Assembly (NCBI RefSeq): GCF_037975245.1
Contig: NC_092566.1
Coordinates: forward strand, 12,326,001-12,390,000
From: Apostichopus japonicus
Taxonomy: Eukaryota > Echinodermata > Holothuroidea > Aspidochirotida > Stichopodidae
Direction: 5' to 3'
DNA: 64,000 nt
Position 1 is the stretch's first letter. Every line of letters starts with the position of its first letter. The notes below the pieces were generated by a model. That model saw only the letters and a list, made by a program, of their open reading frames with translations, searched no databases and was not told the DNA's origin. Positions 35,699 to 47,600 of this stretch are shown here, in pieces. A program made the position numbers and the translations under genes.

Positions 35699-35862
35699 CT
35701 TAGGTTTACCTGAGGTGAAATGATTGGATCAACTTGAAATTTAACATCAGTATACCTTAAGGTACTAAGACTGCATATCAGTCGTTAAAAAGTTGCTACC
35801 TACTTTTTGGGTCATTTGGCAAGGAAAAATTCAATTGGTTAAACCCTTACGGTAAACCTAAG
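35699..35862 (+). mobile_element. Small inverted-repeat element, CTTAGGTTTACC ends
   Basis: CTTAGGTTTACC at 35699-35710 and GGTAAACCTAAG at 35851-35862 are exact inverted repeats 164 bp apart outside to outside. The same 12-mer, as a longer palindrome, is at 57879-57931. Probably a very small MITE family; no target duplication found. Confidence 0.45.
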
Positions 35863-35869
35863 TCTTGCT

Positions 35870-38800
35870 CTCAAAGTATATCACCCAGTTGGTATATAAG
35901 TTTACTTGACGTACAGGCATCCGTAGTTTTCTTGACAGCGGCAGTAGCCTGTATTCAGTGTATACGCTGTACACTGTGTACACTGTATACGCCAGGGCTA
36001 ACGCTAAAGCATACGCATAGGCTGCATTGCATGCAACCCAATAACAGTTTCGGCTAAGATGATGTGTAGTATCTGTTCCCTCTCGATGCAAGGGGACGGG
36101 CTTGAGATCGGGTCAGTCGTTCGGTAGTTTGGTTTTCGTGCCCAGGTTCTTTCCTTGTTGACTTATTCTTAAAAAAGTACCGTTAACACGAAAACGTCTC
36201 ACCAACAACTTCAGGTAAGGTCCATGAGATTAGTCAATAAAGTTTGGTGATATTAATAACGTTGATATTATAACGTTGTTGCATACAGCTTCACGTAATT
36301 TGTTCATACCCATATTCCAATACTATAGTCTAGACTAGCTTCTAGCCTAGCTTCTAGCCTAAAACTTGTAAGGCCTAGCCTACGTTCGGCTGTAGCCTAG
36401 GGCCATAGTCCAAGTCCTAACACTACCTTAGCATTGGGTCAAGGGTAAACTGGTCTGTAGTTTGAGCTACAAATTAATACCAACTGCCAGAGAAATTAGA
36501 TTTCAAGTAGGTCAGCTTAACTTCTTAGCCTACTGTGCATGTATGTATCATATATGGCCTTAGATTTTGCTGGACAATAATGTTACTGTGCATTGCCCTA
36601 ATCATGACCAGATACTGTAGCATGGTGGGCTCATAATTGACGCACTTAAGGATTTGATCAATGATATCAATCAAGTAAAAATCCAAATTACTCAACTGTA
36701 TGTGTTTTTCATATGTGTAGTTCCTCAGAAAGGTTCTGATGTCAAAATATTTAAGGTTCTGTGCTTATGCACCGTACAATTGAGCAGAATTTGACCACAA
36801 AATGTCTGCCGTGTCAAGTTCTTTCATACCCCTAAATTGACACATTCGTCGATAAGCTAACTGTAGTGTAGGCCTTAGTATACATCCATTGACTTTAGAT
36901 GCTGTTTGCTATGCTCTGAGCCTCTAAGCTCAGACAGGTCAGGTCCCAGAGAGTAGTGTTATCATATTGAGGTAATGTTGGGTATTTTTAGGGTGTAAGA
37001 TTTCCAAATGGCCAAAAAACGTGCAAAACTGGGGCGAGGGTGTTAAAAGCTTAAAAAATACCACAATTTGGTCAGCAAATACCTCAAATGGATTCAAACT
37101 CATGAAATATATAATTCTGCTTGACTGCAAAAAAGTTTAGGTGGCCTGCTGTATCGTTGCTAGTAATAATTAAAGGTGCGTCAATTACGGGGGTGCGTCA
37201 ATTATGAAGCCTTTACTATACTGTACAGTAGCTATGCCTAGATTATTAGAGACTGAAGTCACCATGCGAATGTAACTTACAAGTAGCCTGTATTGAATAA
37301 GACATGCTATAATTGCTAGAACTTTTCAAAAAGTTCTTGGAAGTCTTTACTCTCCAAAATATTCTCAGACATTCTAAACACCACTGTACTGTAAGATGTC
37401 TGAATATCCCAGTGAGGGTATCAATAAAAACAGTTAAAGGATATAATACTTGAAAATCCAGCATCAAATTTGGGCCAATGCAGAATACCTTTAATCTAAG
37501 TCTCTCAAGTGATGCATTGTGTTTCTTTTGTGTCTTATTTATAACTAGCCAAAATTTGTACAAAATAGCAATGCCATGCGTCCAAAAAGTTATTGAGTCA
37601 GTACAGTTCCATAATGTTACTGTTACAAAAGCAGAGTGCACCTAATTAAAAGTTAACATCCTCCAAAAATCTATATAACACAAAAATTTGATGAAGCCTT
37701 CTATCCCCTCCCTTGCATATAAGTCATTTTGTTAAGTCTATTTAGATCCATAAGTAATACCAAGTTGACTAAATGTGCAATATTCAGTGTTAAAGATCTG
37801 AGCTCTGTATTGGCCCAAAATATATTGGAGAGAAGTGTACAATAAAAATTGAAATAATGCACATCTACACTCTGACCATTTGATATTTATTTGATTGGCA
37901 CTGTTAATGTTTTCTCAGACAAATTTGATGATCAACATTCTCAAGATGAATGACAACAGCCCACTATCCAAGGGAATAACACTGTACGATGTAGCTGCCA
38001 TGCAGTGAAAAAGTCAATGTTGGAACGGTAGCAATCATAGCTAGAGCACAGATGCCGTCTGGGACAGACTGATGTGGTGACCTACTGCATCATTGACAGC
38101 AAAATGGAAGATATTTTCTGAATTAACCAAAAAGTAAGTTAATATTCTGTAGGTTTGACATCGCATAAACTTGATACCATAGGACTCTATTATCTCAAAT
38201 ACGAGTAACATCTGAGGTAATTTATTCCAAAGTTATGGAATGAAGAAAGAAACAATCAGAAGGGATGAAAACTTTTGTATGATCTGGTTAATGTGGTGGT
38301 ATCTTTTCCTCTATCTCCATAGTATTTAACTACACTAGAGCTATATCCACTCTTAAAGGTCAATGCAGGACAACACCAAATTGTCAGGTTAGGTCCACAT
38401 AAAATGTACATGTATATTTAAATTTTGAAATCTTTACAATTGGTAAAGCTTAAATGACTTGCAACTTTTAAAAGCACTTGCTATGGTAGGGAGCTGTTTC
38501 AGCTCCAATTGAATGCATGGCTGCATAAATAAAATGTGTAATGTTGTATACAAGGCAAGATGAATCAAGAATTAATGGGCCCAATATGGGATGGATAAAC
38601 GAATTGAAATTTACAGTGAAAATAGTATATATGAAAGGTTGTGAGATGATTAAAATATTGGCTGATTTACAGGAGATTTAGTTTTGTAAAGCAGTTCATT
38701 GTTTTCTTCATTTGTAGAGTGTGAGGTCATGTGAGGTCTATGCGGTAATCGCAAAACATTCCAAGCTATATTGCGTGCTGTAATTGGGACCAAATCAGCA

Positions 38801-40400
38801 TATCTTTAAGAGAAAGCTTTTCTTTTTGTACCAACAGATGGATAGATCTACAGGCTGATACAGCAAAGGATATGCCCTAATTAGAAATGCCAGGCAAGAT
38901 TATCACACATTTTACAGTGGGTGAATACAATCATCAACCAAGCTTTTCATCATGCTGTACATAGTGGTATAGCTCCTTGTTGGGCTTATCAATTAAAAGC
39001 TTGCATAGAAGCCGATGCCAAGCAAAGCAAAAGTATGTCCTGTAAATCGCGAAGTAGATTCACACGTCTCGTGTATATCCTCTGGGACACAGCACATCTT
39101 TCAATGGAGTTAGGGAGTTGCTGGGAATAGTTGTTGGATTGGTACAGTAATATAGTATTTGCTTCACATAAATGCAGAGCAGTAACAGAAAACTAACTAG
39201 TTCCAGGATATGTTACACTGTTACACCATATAAAAGATAGAGGAAATTAATATTATAAGCTTCAAGCAGACAGAACCAAGAGAATGCAGACCAGTCTTCA
39301 TGGGAAGTCTTCTACATATTTAACTGTATAAATGGACTCATTCTTTTGCAATATACTTCTTGAAATGTTTTAGTTTGGTGACATTGTGGCACCACATGTT
39401 TTTGTAAGTATTAGGGAACATTTGCAGCTGCTTGTCAAGAACATGGAACTTGTTATACAACTGATATTGTGGTAATTTGTATTGGTTACGGTATTAGATA
39501 CAGCCTATACTGGTAAGTCTAGATAAATACTTGAGGTATAAGTTAGTTCCCAAAATGTTTCTCATGTATGAGAGAGGTCAGTAAATTGAGGTCATGAAAT
39601 AGTGCAAGTATCCTGGTTTATGTGAAATAAATCTTGTGGAAAATATAAACTGGGATTGAAAATGCAATCAACTGCTTGAATATGATTGTACAATTTTTAT
39701 TGTGTCTCGTCTTTTAATATCATGCTAATCTCCACTACTGTATGTGTTTGGTAATAAGCCAGATTTCTGGGTAGAAGTTTAAAAAAACAAATCGTCAACA
39801 ATTTTTGATGAATTTTAAGCAATCACATTCACTGCCTATATCTCTTTTTATGTTTTAGGTCAGCAACACAGTATACTGTACAGTAGTGTACAGAAAGGGA
39901 CACTTTCTGTTGTATTCCTGATCAATTGAAAATTGTTTGTTGTTTGACTGTTTGTAGCAGTATTCCTCTGAGGAGTGAAAAAAAATTAAACATACAGTGA
40001 ACAGTTCCAACTGTGCATGCATTTATACATTACTTAAATTATGTTCTGATGCAATTCATTTAATATTCACTGTCGATTTTAGTTTAAAACTGCCAGTATA
40101 CCATTAGTTCCTGAGCCATAATTTTTTTGCTTTAAAAATCTGGCTTTGAGTGTATAGTATTTTGTCAAAAACATAAAAGTGGAGGGGCTGCTTATCATCA
40201 TTCCCTGAACAGGCTTTACCCAATTTGTTAACTATAATGGTAACATATCAAAATGTCTGGGGGACTTGCCGCAGTGCTGACAATTTTCAAATATTTCCAT
40301 GGTTCCACCAGGGATGTTAGAGATGGACAAACAACATTTGAGCTTTCTTTAACATTTGGTTCGTGCCGACATTAATACTGTTTTTGGTCCAATACTAATA
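35870..40400. other. Long stretch without a supported gene
   Basis: No splice-bordered exon with recognisable coding is seen. The longest frame is on the minus strand at 37246-37641 (131 codons, containing DFQVLYPLTVFIDTLTGIF), which faintly recalls the helical part of hAT-derived proteins but lacks any diagnostic residue. Otherwise the sequence is AT-rich with scattered GTACTGTACAGT-like palindromes. Confidence 0.4.
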
Positions 40401-40409
40401 CCTAAATAG

Positions 40410-41315
40410 GGTGACAGGACAAAATCCCCCGGACAAAATCCCCCTGGACAAAATCCCCCTGGACAAAATCCCCCTAGGACAAAATCCCCCCAAGCCAAAA
40501 TCCCCCCAGGACAAAATCTCCCCAAGCTATAAAAAATCCCATCAATTCTTTACAAAAATGTGTCATCCCGGTCCCCGGTATCGTCATCCGGTACCGTAAT
40601 CTGGTACCGTCATCCGGTACCCTCACCGGTATCTCCATTGGTACTCTCAGTGGTACTCTCAGTGGTTCCCGGACCAGTACTCCGACCATACCCCGACCGG
40701 TACCCTAATAGTGAGCCTGACAGTTACCCACACCGGTACCCCTCCCTGACCTGTACCCCGGCCGGTACCTCGACCGGTACCTCGACCGGTACCCCGACCG
40801 GTATCCCAACTGGTATCCTGAAAGGCACCCTGACACGTACTCTGACACGTACCCTTACTAGTACTGGTACAATGAACAGTACTTTGACCAGTACCTTGAC
40901 TGGTCCCTTAAATGTCACACCATGGAGCTATATCCCATGGCCACACTAACAGGTAGCCTCGCAATTACCCTCAATGATCTCCCGACCAGTCCCCTGACCA
41001 GTACCCTAACCAGTACACTGAGTGGAACCCTGACCGGTAGAGTGACCAGTATGATGACCGGTACCCTGACCAGTCACATGACCAGTACCTTGACCGGTAC
41101 CCTCACAGGTACCCTAACAGGAGCCCTCACAGTTACGCTTGCCAGTACCCTGACTGGTACCCTGACCAGTCCCCTGACTGGTACCCTAACCAGTGCAATG
41201 TCCCATGCCTTGACTGTCACACCTGGGCCATCCCTGGTTGTTGCAGGCAGGCTTTGTATGGGTCAGGGGGATATTGTCTGGGGGAATTTGTCCGGGGGGA
41301 TTTTGTCCTAGAACC
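40410..41315 (+). mobile_element. MULE-like non-autonomous element with exact 9 bp duplication
   Basis: Flanked by identical CCTAAATAG at 40401-40409 and 41316-41324. The left end GGTGACAGGACAAAATCCCC and the inverse of the right end GGTTCTAGGACAAAATCCCC form the termini. The left side repeats a 15-16 bp GGACAAAATCCCCCT unit about seven times and the right side has three inverted units. A 9 bp duplication with such termini fits Mutator-like elements. There is no transposase; nearly all of the interior is the 12 bp satellite annotated below. Confidence 0.85.
40570..41215 (+). repeat. 12 bp GGTACC satellite
   Basis: About 50 units close to GGTACCCTGACC, with most variation in the last six bases and one non-repetitive break (40910-40975). 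GGTACC is palindromic, so the array is rich in short self-complementary sites. Because the period is a multiple of three, both strands stay open and give proteins repeating four residues (TLTG/TSTL); these are not likely to be genes. The array lies wholly within the MULE-like element. Confidence 0.9.
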
Positions 41316-41486
41316 CCTAAATAGCACTCAAAACGGATAATGGTACCAGACTGTACCTGTACGTTGTGTGCTAGATTCATACGATGTCAAAAGGCTAGAA
41401 CATGCACTGTAATACTGTTATCAGTCGTCAGTAGGTATATGCCACACTCATCTCATATCAGTCTTTGTTTCTAATGTCATAACAGG

Positions 41487-41799
41487 CAGTGGCGGAGCGT
41501 CCATACAGTCAGAGGGGGGGGCGGACTCAAATGGAAAGCTGGCGCCCTTTTCAGCTATTCACCACTTTTTACTTATTCACGATTATTTACTTTTTTATTG
41601 CGCTCTCATCTACCTATTGACATTTGTCACATTTTGTTGGCGATGACACCTATACCTAAAGGGTCATTTCCGGCGATATAGGGAAAAATTTCTGTACGCT
41701 CTGCGCCAACCTGTGGTGGCGCTCCGCTTAGATAAAGTCGAAAGCGCCCATACAGACTATTCTCGCCCCCTCTGACCAATACCCCTAGCTCCGCCACTG
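41487..41799 (+). mobile_element. MITE copy 1
   Basis: Ends CAGTGGCGGAGCG and CTCCGCCACTG. Contains GGACTCAAATGGA, TGGCGCCCTTTTCAGCTATT and the GTACGCTCTGCGCCAACCT block. No coding. Its left and right flanks differ from each other (ATAACAGG and GCTCCCAA). Confidence 0.8.
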
Positions 41800-41879
41800 G
41801 CTCCCAATCATTCTTCCCCATCAATCCATCTAGTATCCCCCCCCCTTTCCCAACCGAACCTTGTTTGTTAAAGGATTAT

Positions 41880-42830
41880 CTAATGATTATAGAGACACTT
41901 ATTCTAATGTTAAATCAGCAAAGAGCAAGCAATAATGATTTTATCACTAAGATTTTAATTTCTTAGTTACACAGTCATTTAACTTCCCACTCAATTCTAC
42001 ACTCCCTGATACTCTTCCATCCCAATGTAGGAAACTTCACCGTTACACGCAGCACGCAACGATCTTTGTTCTACTTTATTGATCGTTACTGAGTCTTTCA
42101 ACTTAAAGCATATTTTTTTCCAAATAAATTAGTGAAAGTTACACAGTTTTAAGTAATAAATTAGAAGCATCTCTTTGTTAAAGCATTGTATTATCGGCCT
42201 ATAGTCTTCCGATAAGCGTAACTTAGGGTTGAAAGAAATCAGTGAGAGCAGGCAGTAATGATATTAACTTCCATATATATATTTTCAAATCTCTTATTGA
42301 ATGAATTATCAGCCCCCCTGGTTACATCGTCATTTATCCTTCCCCATCCTGCCCTACCCTTCTTCACCTCACACACTCCGCTCTATAGGGTTAAAAGAAA
42401 TCAGCGAGAGCAGGCAGTAATGAAATTCACTTACATCAATGGATTTTTTAAAATCTCATTTAGGACAAATTATTAGGTCCCTCTGGTAACATCATTTACC
42501 CCCCCCCATTCTCCCCTTCCCTTCCTCACAATCACCGCTTCTCTTACACCTAATATATGAGATATCCTCGCAAAGCGTGATGATCTAGGTCCCTCATTTA
42601 TCTAATGCATGGGAGAAACTCGAAACTTTCTTCCTTATCCGCATGTTCCAAGCTTTCTCCAAGAAAAGAGTTACAGTACCTATTACCCAGATTTTTAAAC
42701 ATAGCCTCCCTCCTCATAAAACGTGATGATCTATGTCTCTCATTAATCTAAAGCATGGATGAACTACCAACTTTAAGCATACTGCAAAGTTTTTCCACAA
42801 AAGAGCTACAGAAACTACTACACACAAATT
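41880..42830 (+). repeat. Degenerate tandem repeats within the composite
   Basis: A ~165 bp unit with AGGGTTGAAAGAAATCAG, GAGAGCAGGCAGTAATGA and CCCCCATTCTCC-like tails occurs at about 42225 and 42388 and, more diverged, near 41910. A second unit with GTGATGATCTAGGTCCCTCA and AAAGAGTTACAG occurs at about 42578 and 42722. They make up much of the cargo of the composite element. No protein identified. Confidence 0.6.
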
Positions 42831-43513
42831 ATGTAAATGTCACTAAACGGCATCCGTAGGGACATTGTTTTTTGGTCCACATTTGAGTTTCCATCATATC
42901 TTTAATTTGCTTTTCATACATATCTTTTATTGTGATTGTTATGATGACCACATCTAAGGACTTTTGAGTCGAATTATTGTATCCAGTGGAATTGTCTCGC
43001 TGAGATATAAAAGGATGAATTTTCCGTACGTTTTCACGGTAGGCCCCTCTGTTCAAGGTCAATGCACGACTATAACATTAGGTCCACTAAGTGCGGATAT
43101 TGGTCTCCATTTGCCACCATTGCAGTAAACCCAACCGAGCAACGTATCTACGGTGTCTCTTAAAAGACAATATTATTAACAAATTCGAAAAGAAATTTTA
43201 GTCTCTTTGGTGACATTTTAAAAGTATTTCTGATAACATTACGTACAGAATTCTTTTATATGAGAAGGTACATATGAGAAACATGAAAATGACCGTGATA
43301 AAACCAATTTCAAGATTACTAGCAATCAATTCGCTCAATTTGTTTCAAAAAATGGTTGAAAAGTGATATGAATTCCTCCTCATTCATTCATTTTATTTGA
43401 GCATGTTGAACGCTTGCGATAACTTGTCATTACGAATCATTGCAGACGCTCACCCAAACCGTTAAAAAACACCGCCCCTCTCCCCTCCTCCTCTTCCTAC
43501 AATCCACTCCCAA

Positions 43514-43881
43514 CAGTGGCAGAGCGTCAATACAGTCAGGGGGGCGGAGGCCCCCCCCTAACGGACTCAAATGGACTACTGGCGCCCTTTTCAGCTATTT
43601 ATCACTTTTTTTACTTATTCGCGATTATTGACTTTTTTTAGCGCTCTCATCTACCTATCGACATTTGTCACATTTTGTTGGTGATGACACCTTTTTATTC
43701 TTCGTTTATCTGCAAATTATTAAGGCCCGGAAAGGGTCATTTCGTGCGATATAGTATCTTTACTCAAAATATTTCTGTACGCTCTGCGCCAACCTGTGGT
43801 GGCGCTTTGCTTAGATAAGGTCGAAAGTGCCCATACAGACCATTCTCACCCCCTCTGACCAATACCCCTAGCTCCACCACG
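43514..43881 (+). mobile_element. MITE copy 2
   Basis: Ends CAGTGGCAGAGCG and CTCCACCACG (one T lost from the terminal CACTG). Same internal blocks as copy 1, with an extra ~35 bp near 43700 (TTATTCTTCGTTTATCTGC) and other small differences. Its flanks are ACTCCCAA on the left and ATAACAGG on the right. Confidence 0.8.
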
Positions 43882-44079
43882 ATAACAGGAGTGACTTTCC
43901 ATATGTTATTGGTAGGAAATTGCAGGAATTATTGGAATCCTCAATGAAAACTATACGTAGGTAGTCCTGTTTGCGTGGGGATTGAGTTGTGTAGGTGTTA
44001 CACAAAAATGTAGATATGCTTTCTTTATTCTTGTGGAAAGCCGCTTTCACTTTGATATCAGATAAACCTGTGGTACATG

Positions 44080-44633
44080 CAGTGACGTAGCCAGGATTGT
44101 TTCAGTGGAGAGGGTGGGCGCTTAGGGGGGGGGCTTAACCAATTCCTGGGAGGGCGTCTTGTTACTACCTGAGTGGAGTGCCACCATGGGTTGGCGCTCA
44201 GCGTATGGGAAATTTTCAGCTATAAAGACCTCCTAGATCGTTGGAAATGACACTTCCCAGGCCTTGTAGGCTGCCCTAAAGTTTCACAACATCCTTTATT
44301 TTGAGATCTCCATGTCTTGATATGGTCATCAAATAGTTTAGAGAAATAGAAGAAAAAACACAATCTGATAAGTTGCTTTGAAATATCATGACATATCTCG
44401 GCCTATGTCACATCAGGTTTTTCAGCAACTATAGCCTACTGCCGGTCTGCGGTCGAAGGGTCATTCTTGAGTGGTCATCATGGAGATTCAATACCATGCA
44501 GACCAATGAATGATATATTTTTTGCACATGTAATTTTTTCGACACCCAAAATCCCAGTGGGAGGGCGACTTGGGGCAACAAGCTTTCATGGGGCTGTCGC
44601 CCCCATCCCCCCCCCCCAGTGGCTACGCCACTG
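44080..44633 (+). mobile_element. hAT-type MITE with exact 8 bp duplication
   Basis: Ends CAGTGACGTAGCCAGG and the inverse CAGTGGCGTAGCCACTGG. Identical GGTACATG flanks at 44072-44079 and 44634-44641. The edges are G-rich and C-rich respectively. It contains GTTGGCGCTCAGCG, a distant echo of the block in the 41.5 kb MITEs, so the families may be related. No coding. Confidence 0.85.
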
Positions 44634-44641
44634 GGTACATG

Positions 44642-47600
44642 GTGCCGAAGCACATATCTTCAAAGTACTGTCTCCAACTTTCAATTGTTTCAAGCTACAA
44701 TGTGACCAAAAAGAAGTACTCAAGATGAAGTTGCAGATCTGAAAGGACCAGTAATTTTACTAGGAAACCTTTCGACCACACCTTTGAAGTAGGATAGGAT
44801 TACACAGTCTTTGAATTCTTCATCGATCGGTAGCTTTATTCGTTGTATATCCAACTCTAGATAACACATCCCAGGTTCTACAAGGCTTTGTATTAAATTA
44901 GCTGAAACTCTATAGACCAGTCTTGCAAGGTTTAAAGAAATGGCTCCTTACATAGTTGGCATAATGCAAATTCATCCAGTGCAAATTCATCCAGATGCAA
45001 ATTCATCAATATTGGTCGAGAACTTGCTAGAACATTCAGTAGGTATATTCAAATTTACACAGTTGGCAATGAGGTGCCACATTAATCTCATATCAGACGA
45101 CAGGGAGATGGGTTAAACAAATCTCCCAAACCTGTACATCTATGTTACCCTAACCTACAGCGAAAGTTTAGTATAATGAATGAAATTCATACTTCAACCA
45201 AAGCTAGTCATGTTTGTCAACAATTGCGATAACTGGAATTTTGCATCAAAGGAAAACCCTATTTCTCACCAGGCAAGTCATAACAGTAAGCTTTGTCATT
45301 TTTCTTTTGAACATATGCAAATGCTAGAAATGAAAGCACTTGGAAATTTCTTAAAGAGATAGGCAGTTGTTGCCCTTACATATGCTTTGAAGTCTGCATC
45401 ACTGTAAATGTTGTTGAAGGAGTGGAGTTCTGCAACTCTCTTGATAGTCAAGTAATAAATTTTTCTTTTGCTGTTTGTTAAACAGCTCCTAGCAGTAATA
45501 TGTATTAACACGACATTGTATCTGAGGTTCATTATGTAACCGGTGTTTACTACATACAGTCAAATTAAAAACCAATGTTAAACTTGTTCACCTGCAATGG
45601 TCTAAATTCAGAAAGTACATCAATATCAAATCTCTTTTGCATGTTGTATAACGGTACTGAATTTGAAGTGGATTATATTTATCAATGAATATAGCAATGT
45701 TTTGGGTAAAAGCAATTAAAGCATCCATTTGAACTTCATGTTTTCCTTGCATTGTTTGCTACTTCCTCCTATCTAGATTCGAAAGGGAAATATAGATAAA
45801 TGCTCAATACCTCAAACAACATTATTTAACCTTGTTTCCCACAAAAAATGTTCTGTCCCAGTTTCTGTAAACTACTCGGGATAAATGGAGGGGGGGGGGG
45901 GGGGAGTTGGACAGGTAGGGAAACTAAATATTTGACAGATGTTGTATTTGACAATAAAATTCACCTTCCCAAGAAAGTAATACAGTTCTTTAAGTGGCAT
46001 TTTATGAAGGACCTATGTAACGATAGCAGAATTGGTTATTGCCTCCTGCTGAAATGTCCAATAAAGACTCGCAGTATTGGAATGTTCATCAGATTCCCCA
46101 TTTCATAGAAACATCTGTGTTTATTGAAACTTTCCTAGGAGGTTGCCAACAAGATTCAGTTGAAGTCTACTGTACCTTGTTGTCAAAGGTGGAGCTCACA
46201 AAAGTCCTATCAACTAGTCTTATTCAAGCAGTGGCAACATATGGGAAAAAAGAAAAGCAAAATATGGTACAATTTTGTTAATATTATTTTAAACTATTTA
46301 CCCCAACACCCTATCCTCCTTTTAACACTTTTGCAAGCTTTTAAACCAGTTACAGCACTCATGCACATGATATGACAAAGGTTCATATGCCAGAACATGA
46401 AACTAGCAATTTGGAGTAAATTTGTTAAAAGAATGATGAAGTTAATACACTGCAATATTGAATGGGGCTCAAAAAAGCTTAAGAAGTCTTTTGAGGTACA
46501 TCACTTGTTCTGATAAATATATTAATTGCCCTAAGATTCAGCTATTAAAGCAGCTACTAGTCAGATACTAGATAGTATGGGATCATGAAGGTTTTCAGAT
46601 TTTACCTATGTTGGCCTCAAATAACCTTTGACTTGGCTAGAAGCATTAGCGTGAACTCAGCACATGATACACCTGCACACAAACTTCCATTCATCATTCC
46701 AATATTGAATTATCATGTTAACAGGGCTTTCAGTTTCAGATATCTAGTTATCTCACATGGGCTTCTGCTATACTGAACAAATTTATAGAATAGTACTCAA
46801 TGTCAGAAACCTATATGCACTACATATATGACTACCAACTTTTCCTTGTTGAGTTAGATGCTCTATGTTACTCTACTGACCTTGAGTAGCCTTTGACCCT
46901 CAATGAAACCAACACCTACTGAAAATTCCAGTATAAATATAAAATTAATGAAATGATTCAGAAAGTACTTTAACAGAAAGAAAAACTATTATAAACACTT
47001 CTGTTCATACCGACCTCAGCGTAAACAATTTAGAGACCAAGAACATATGGTATAATAACTATTAGCTAACATTTCTTCCTTCTACTCTGCAATTTTGAGA
47101 GAACAATAAGCAAAATTGATACTGGCAAATGTAACATGGCAACAATAACAATAATTCACAAATGATGATGACATCAGAAAAAGTAGCAACCATGACAATG
47201 ATGATGATTTGAAAATATTAATGAGCAATCCTAAATGTAACTAGAATATCACTTTTAGTAGAGCAGGGTTCTCACAAGCCCGTTTTAACCTGGCGGTGGT
47301 CGTGGTTTGAATATGATTTTGCCTCTCCCTGCATGGTTTGAAAGTTGAGCGCCCGGGCTGAACATTTATGAACCAGGAAAAGCTTGCTGCCACTTATCTG
47401 GTCCGAAAAAATTATAGCATGAGGTAAATTTCCTCCTGGGTGCATAATTATCATAACAGTTCAAGAATTTTTACCAAAGGTGATCATATTTGAATATCTG
47501 GAGTTGGCTCAGACTTGAAGGGTCTTGGATTTGGCTCATACCAAGTGGGCTCGGACTTGGCTCAGACTCTGGCTAATTGGACTCGACTACAGCTCTGCCA

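Larger units (their letters stand above)
41487..43881 (+). mobile_element. Composite transposon bounded by two MITE copies
   Basis: Two same-orientation copies of one MITE bound a 1.7 kb middle. The outer flanks are identical 8-mers, ATAACAGG at 41479-41486 and 43882-43889. The inner flanks match each other instead: GCTCCCAA at 41800-41807 and ACTCCCAA at 43506-43513 (7/8). A single MITE insertion would give matching flanks on its own two sides, which neither copy has. The pattern is what results if a MITE inserted once at CTCCCAA, the locus was tandemly duplicated, and the block from the first copy's left end to the second copy's right end then transposed into ATAACAGG. The 8 bp size suggests hAT machinery. 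The middle holds tandem repeats but no gene I recognise. Confidence 0.7.

Noticed and set aside
37246-37641. 131-codon minus-strand frame resembling a hAT-derived protein
   Set aside because: The likeness (LYPLTVFIDTLTGIF) is to a low-information helical stretch; no DDE or dimerisation motif supports it.
40560-41311. Two 129-codon Thr-rich proteins on the plus strand (TLTG/TSTL repeats)
   Set aside because: They are the 12 bp satellite inside the MULE-like element; the period alone explains the open frames.
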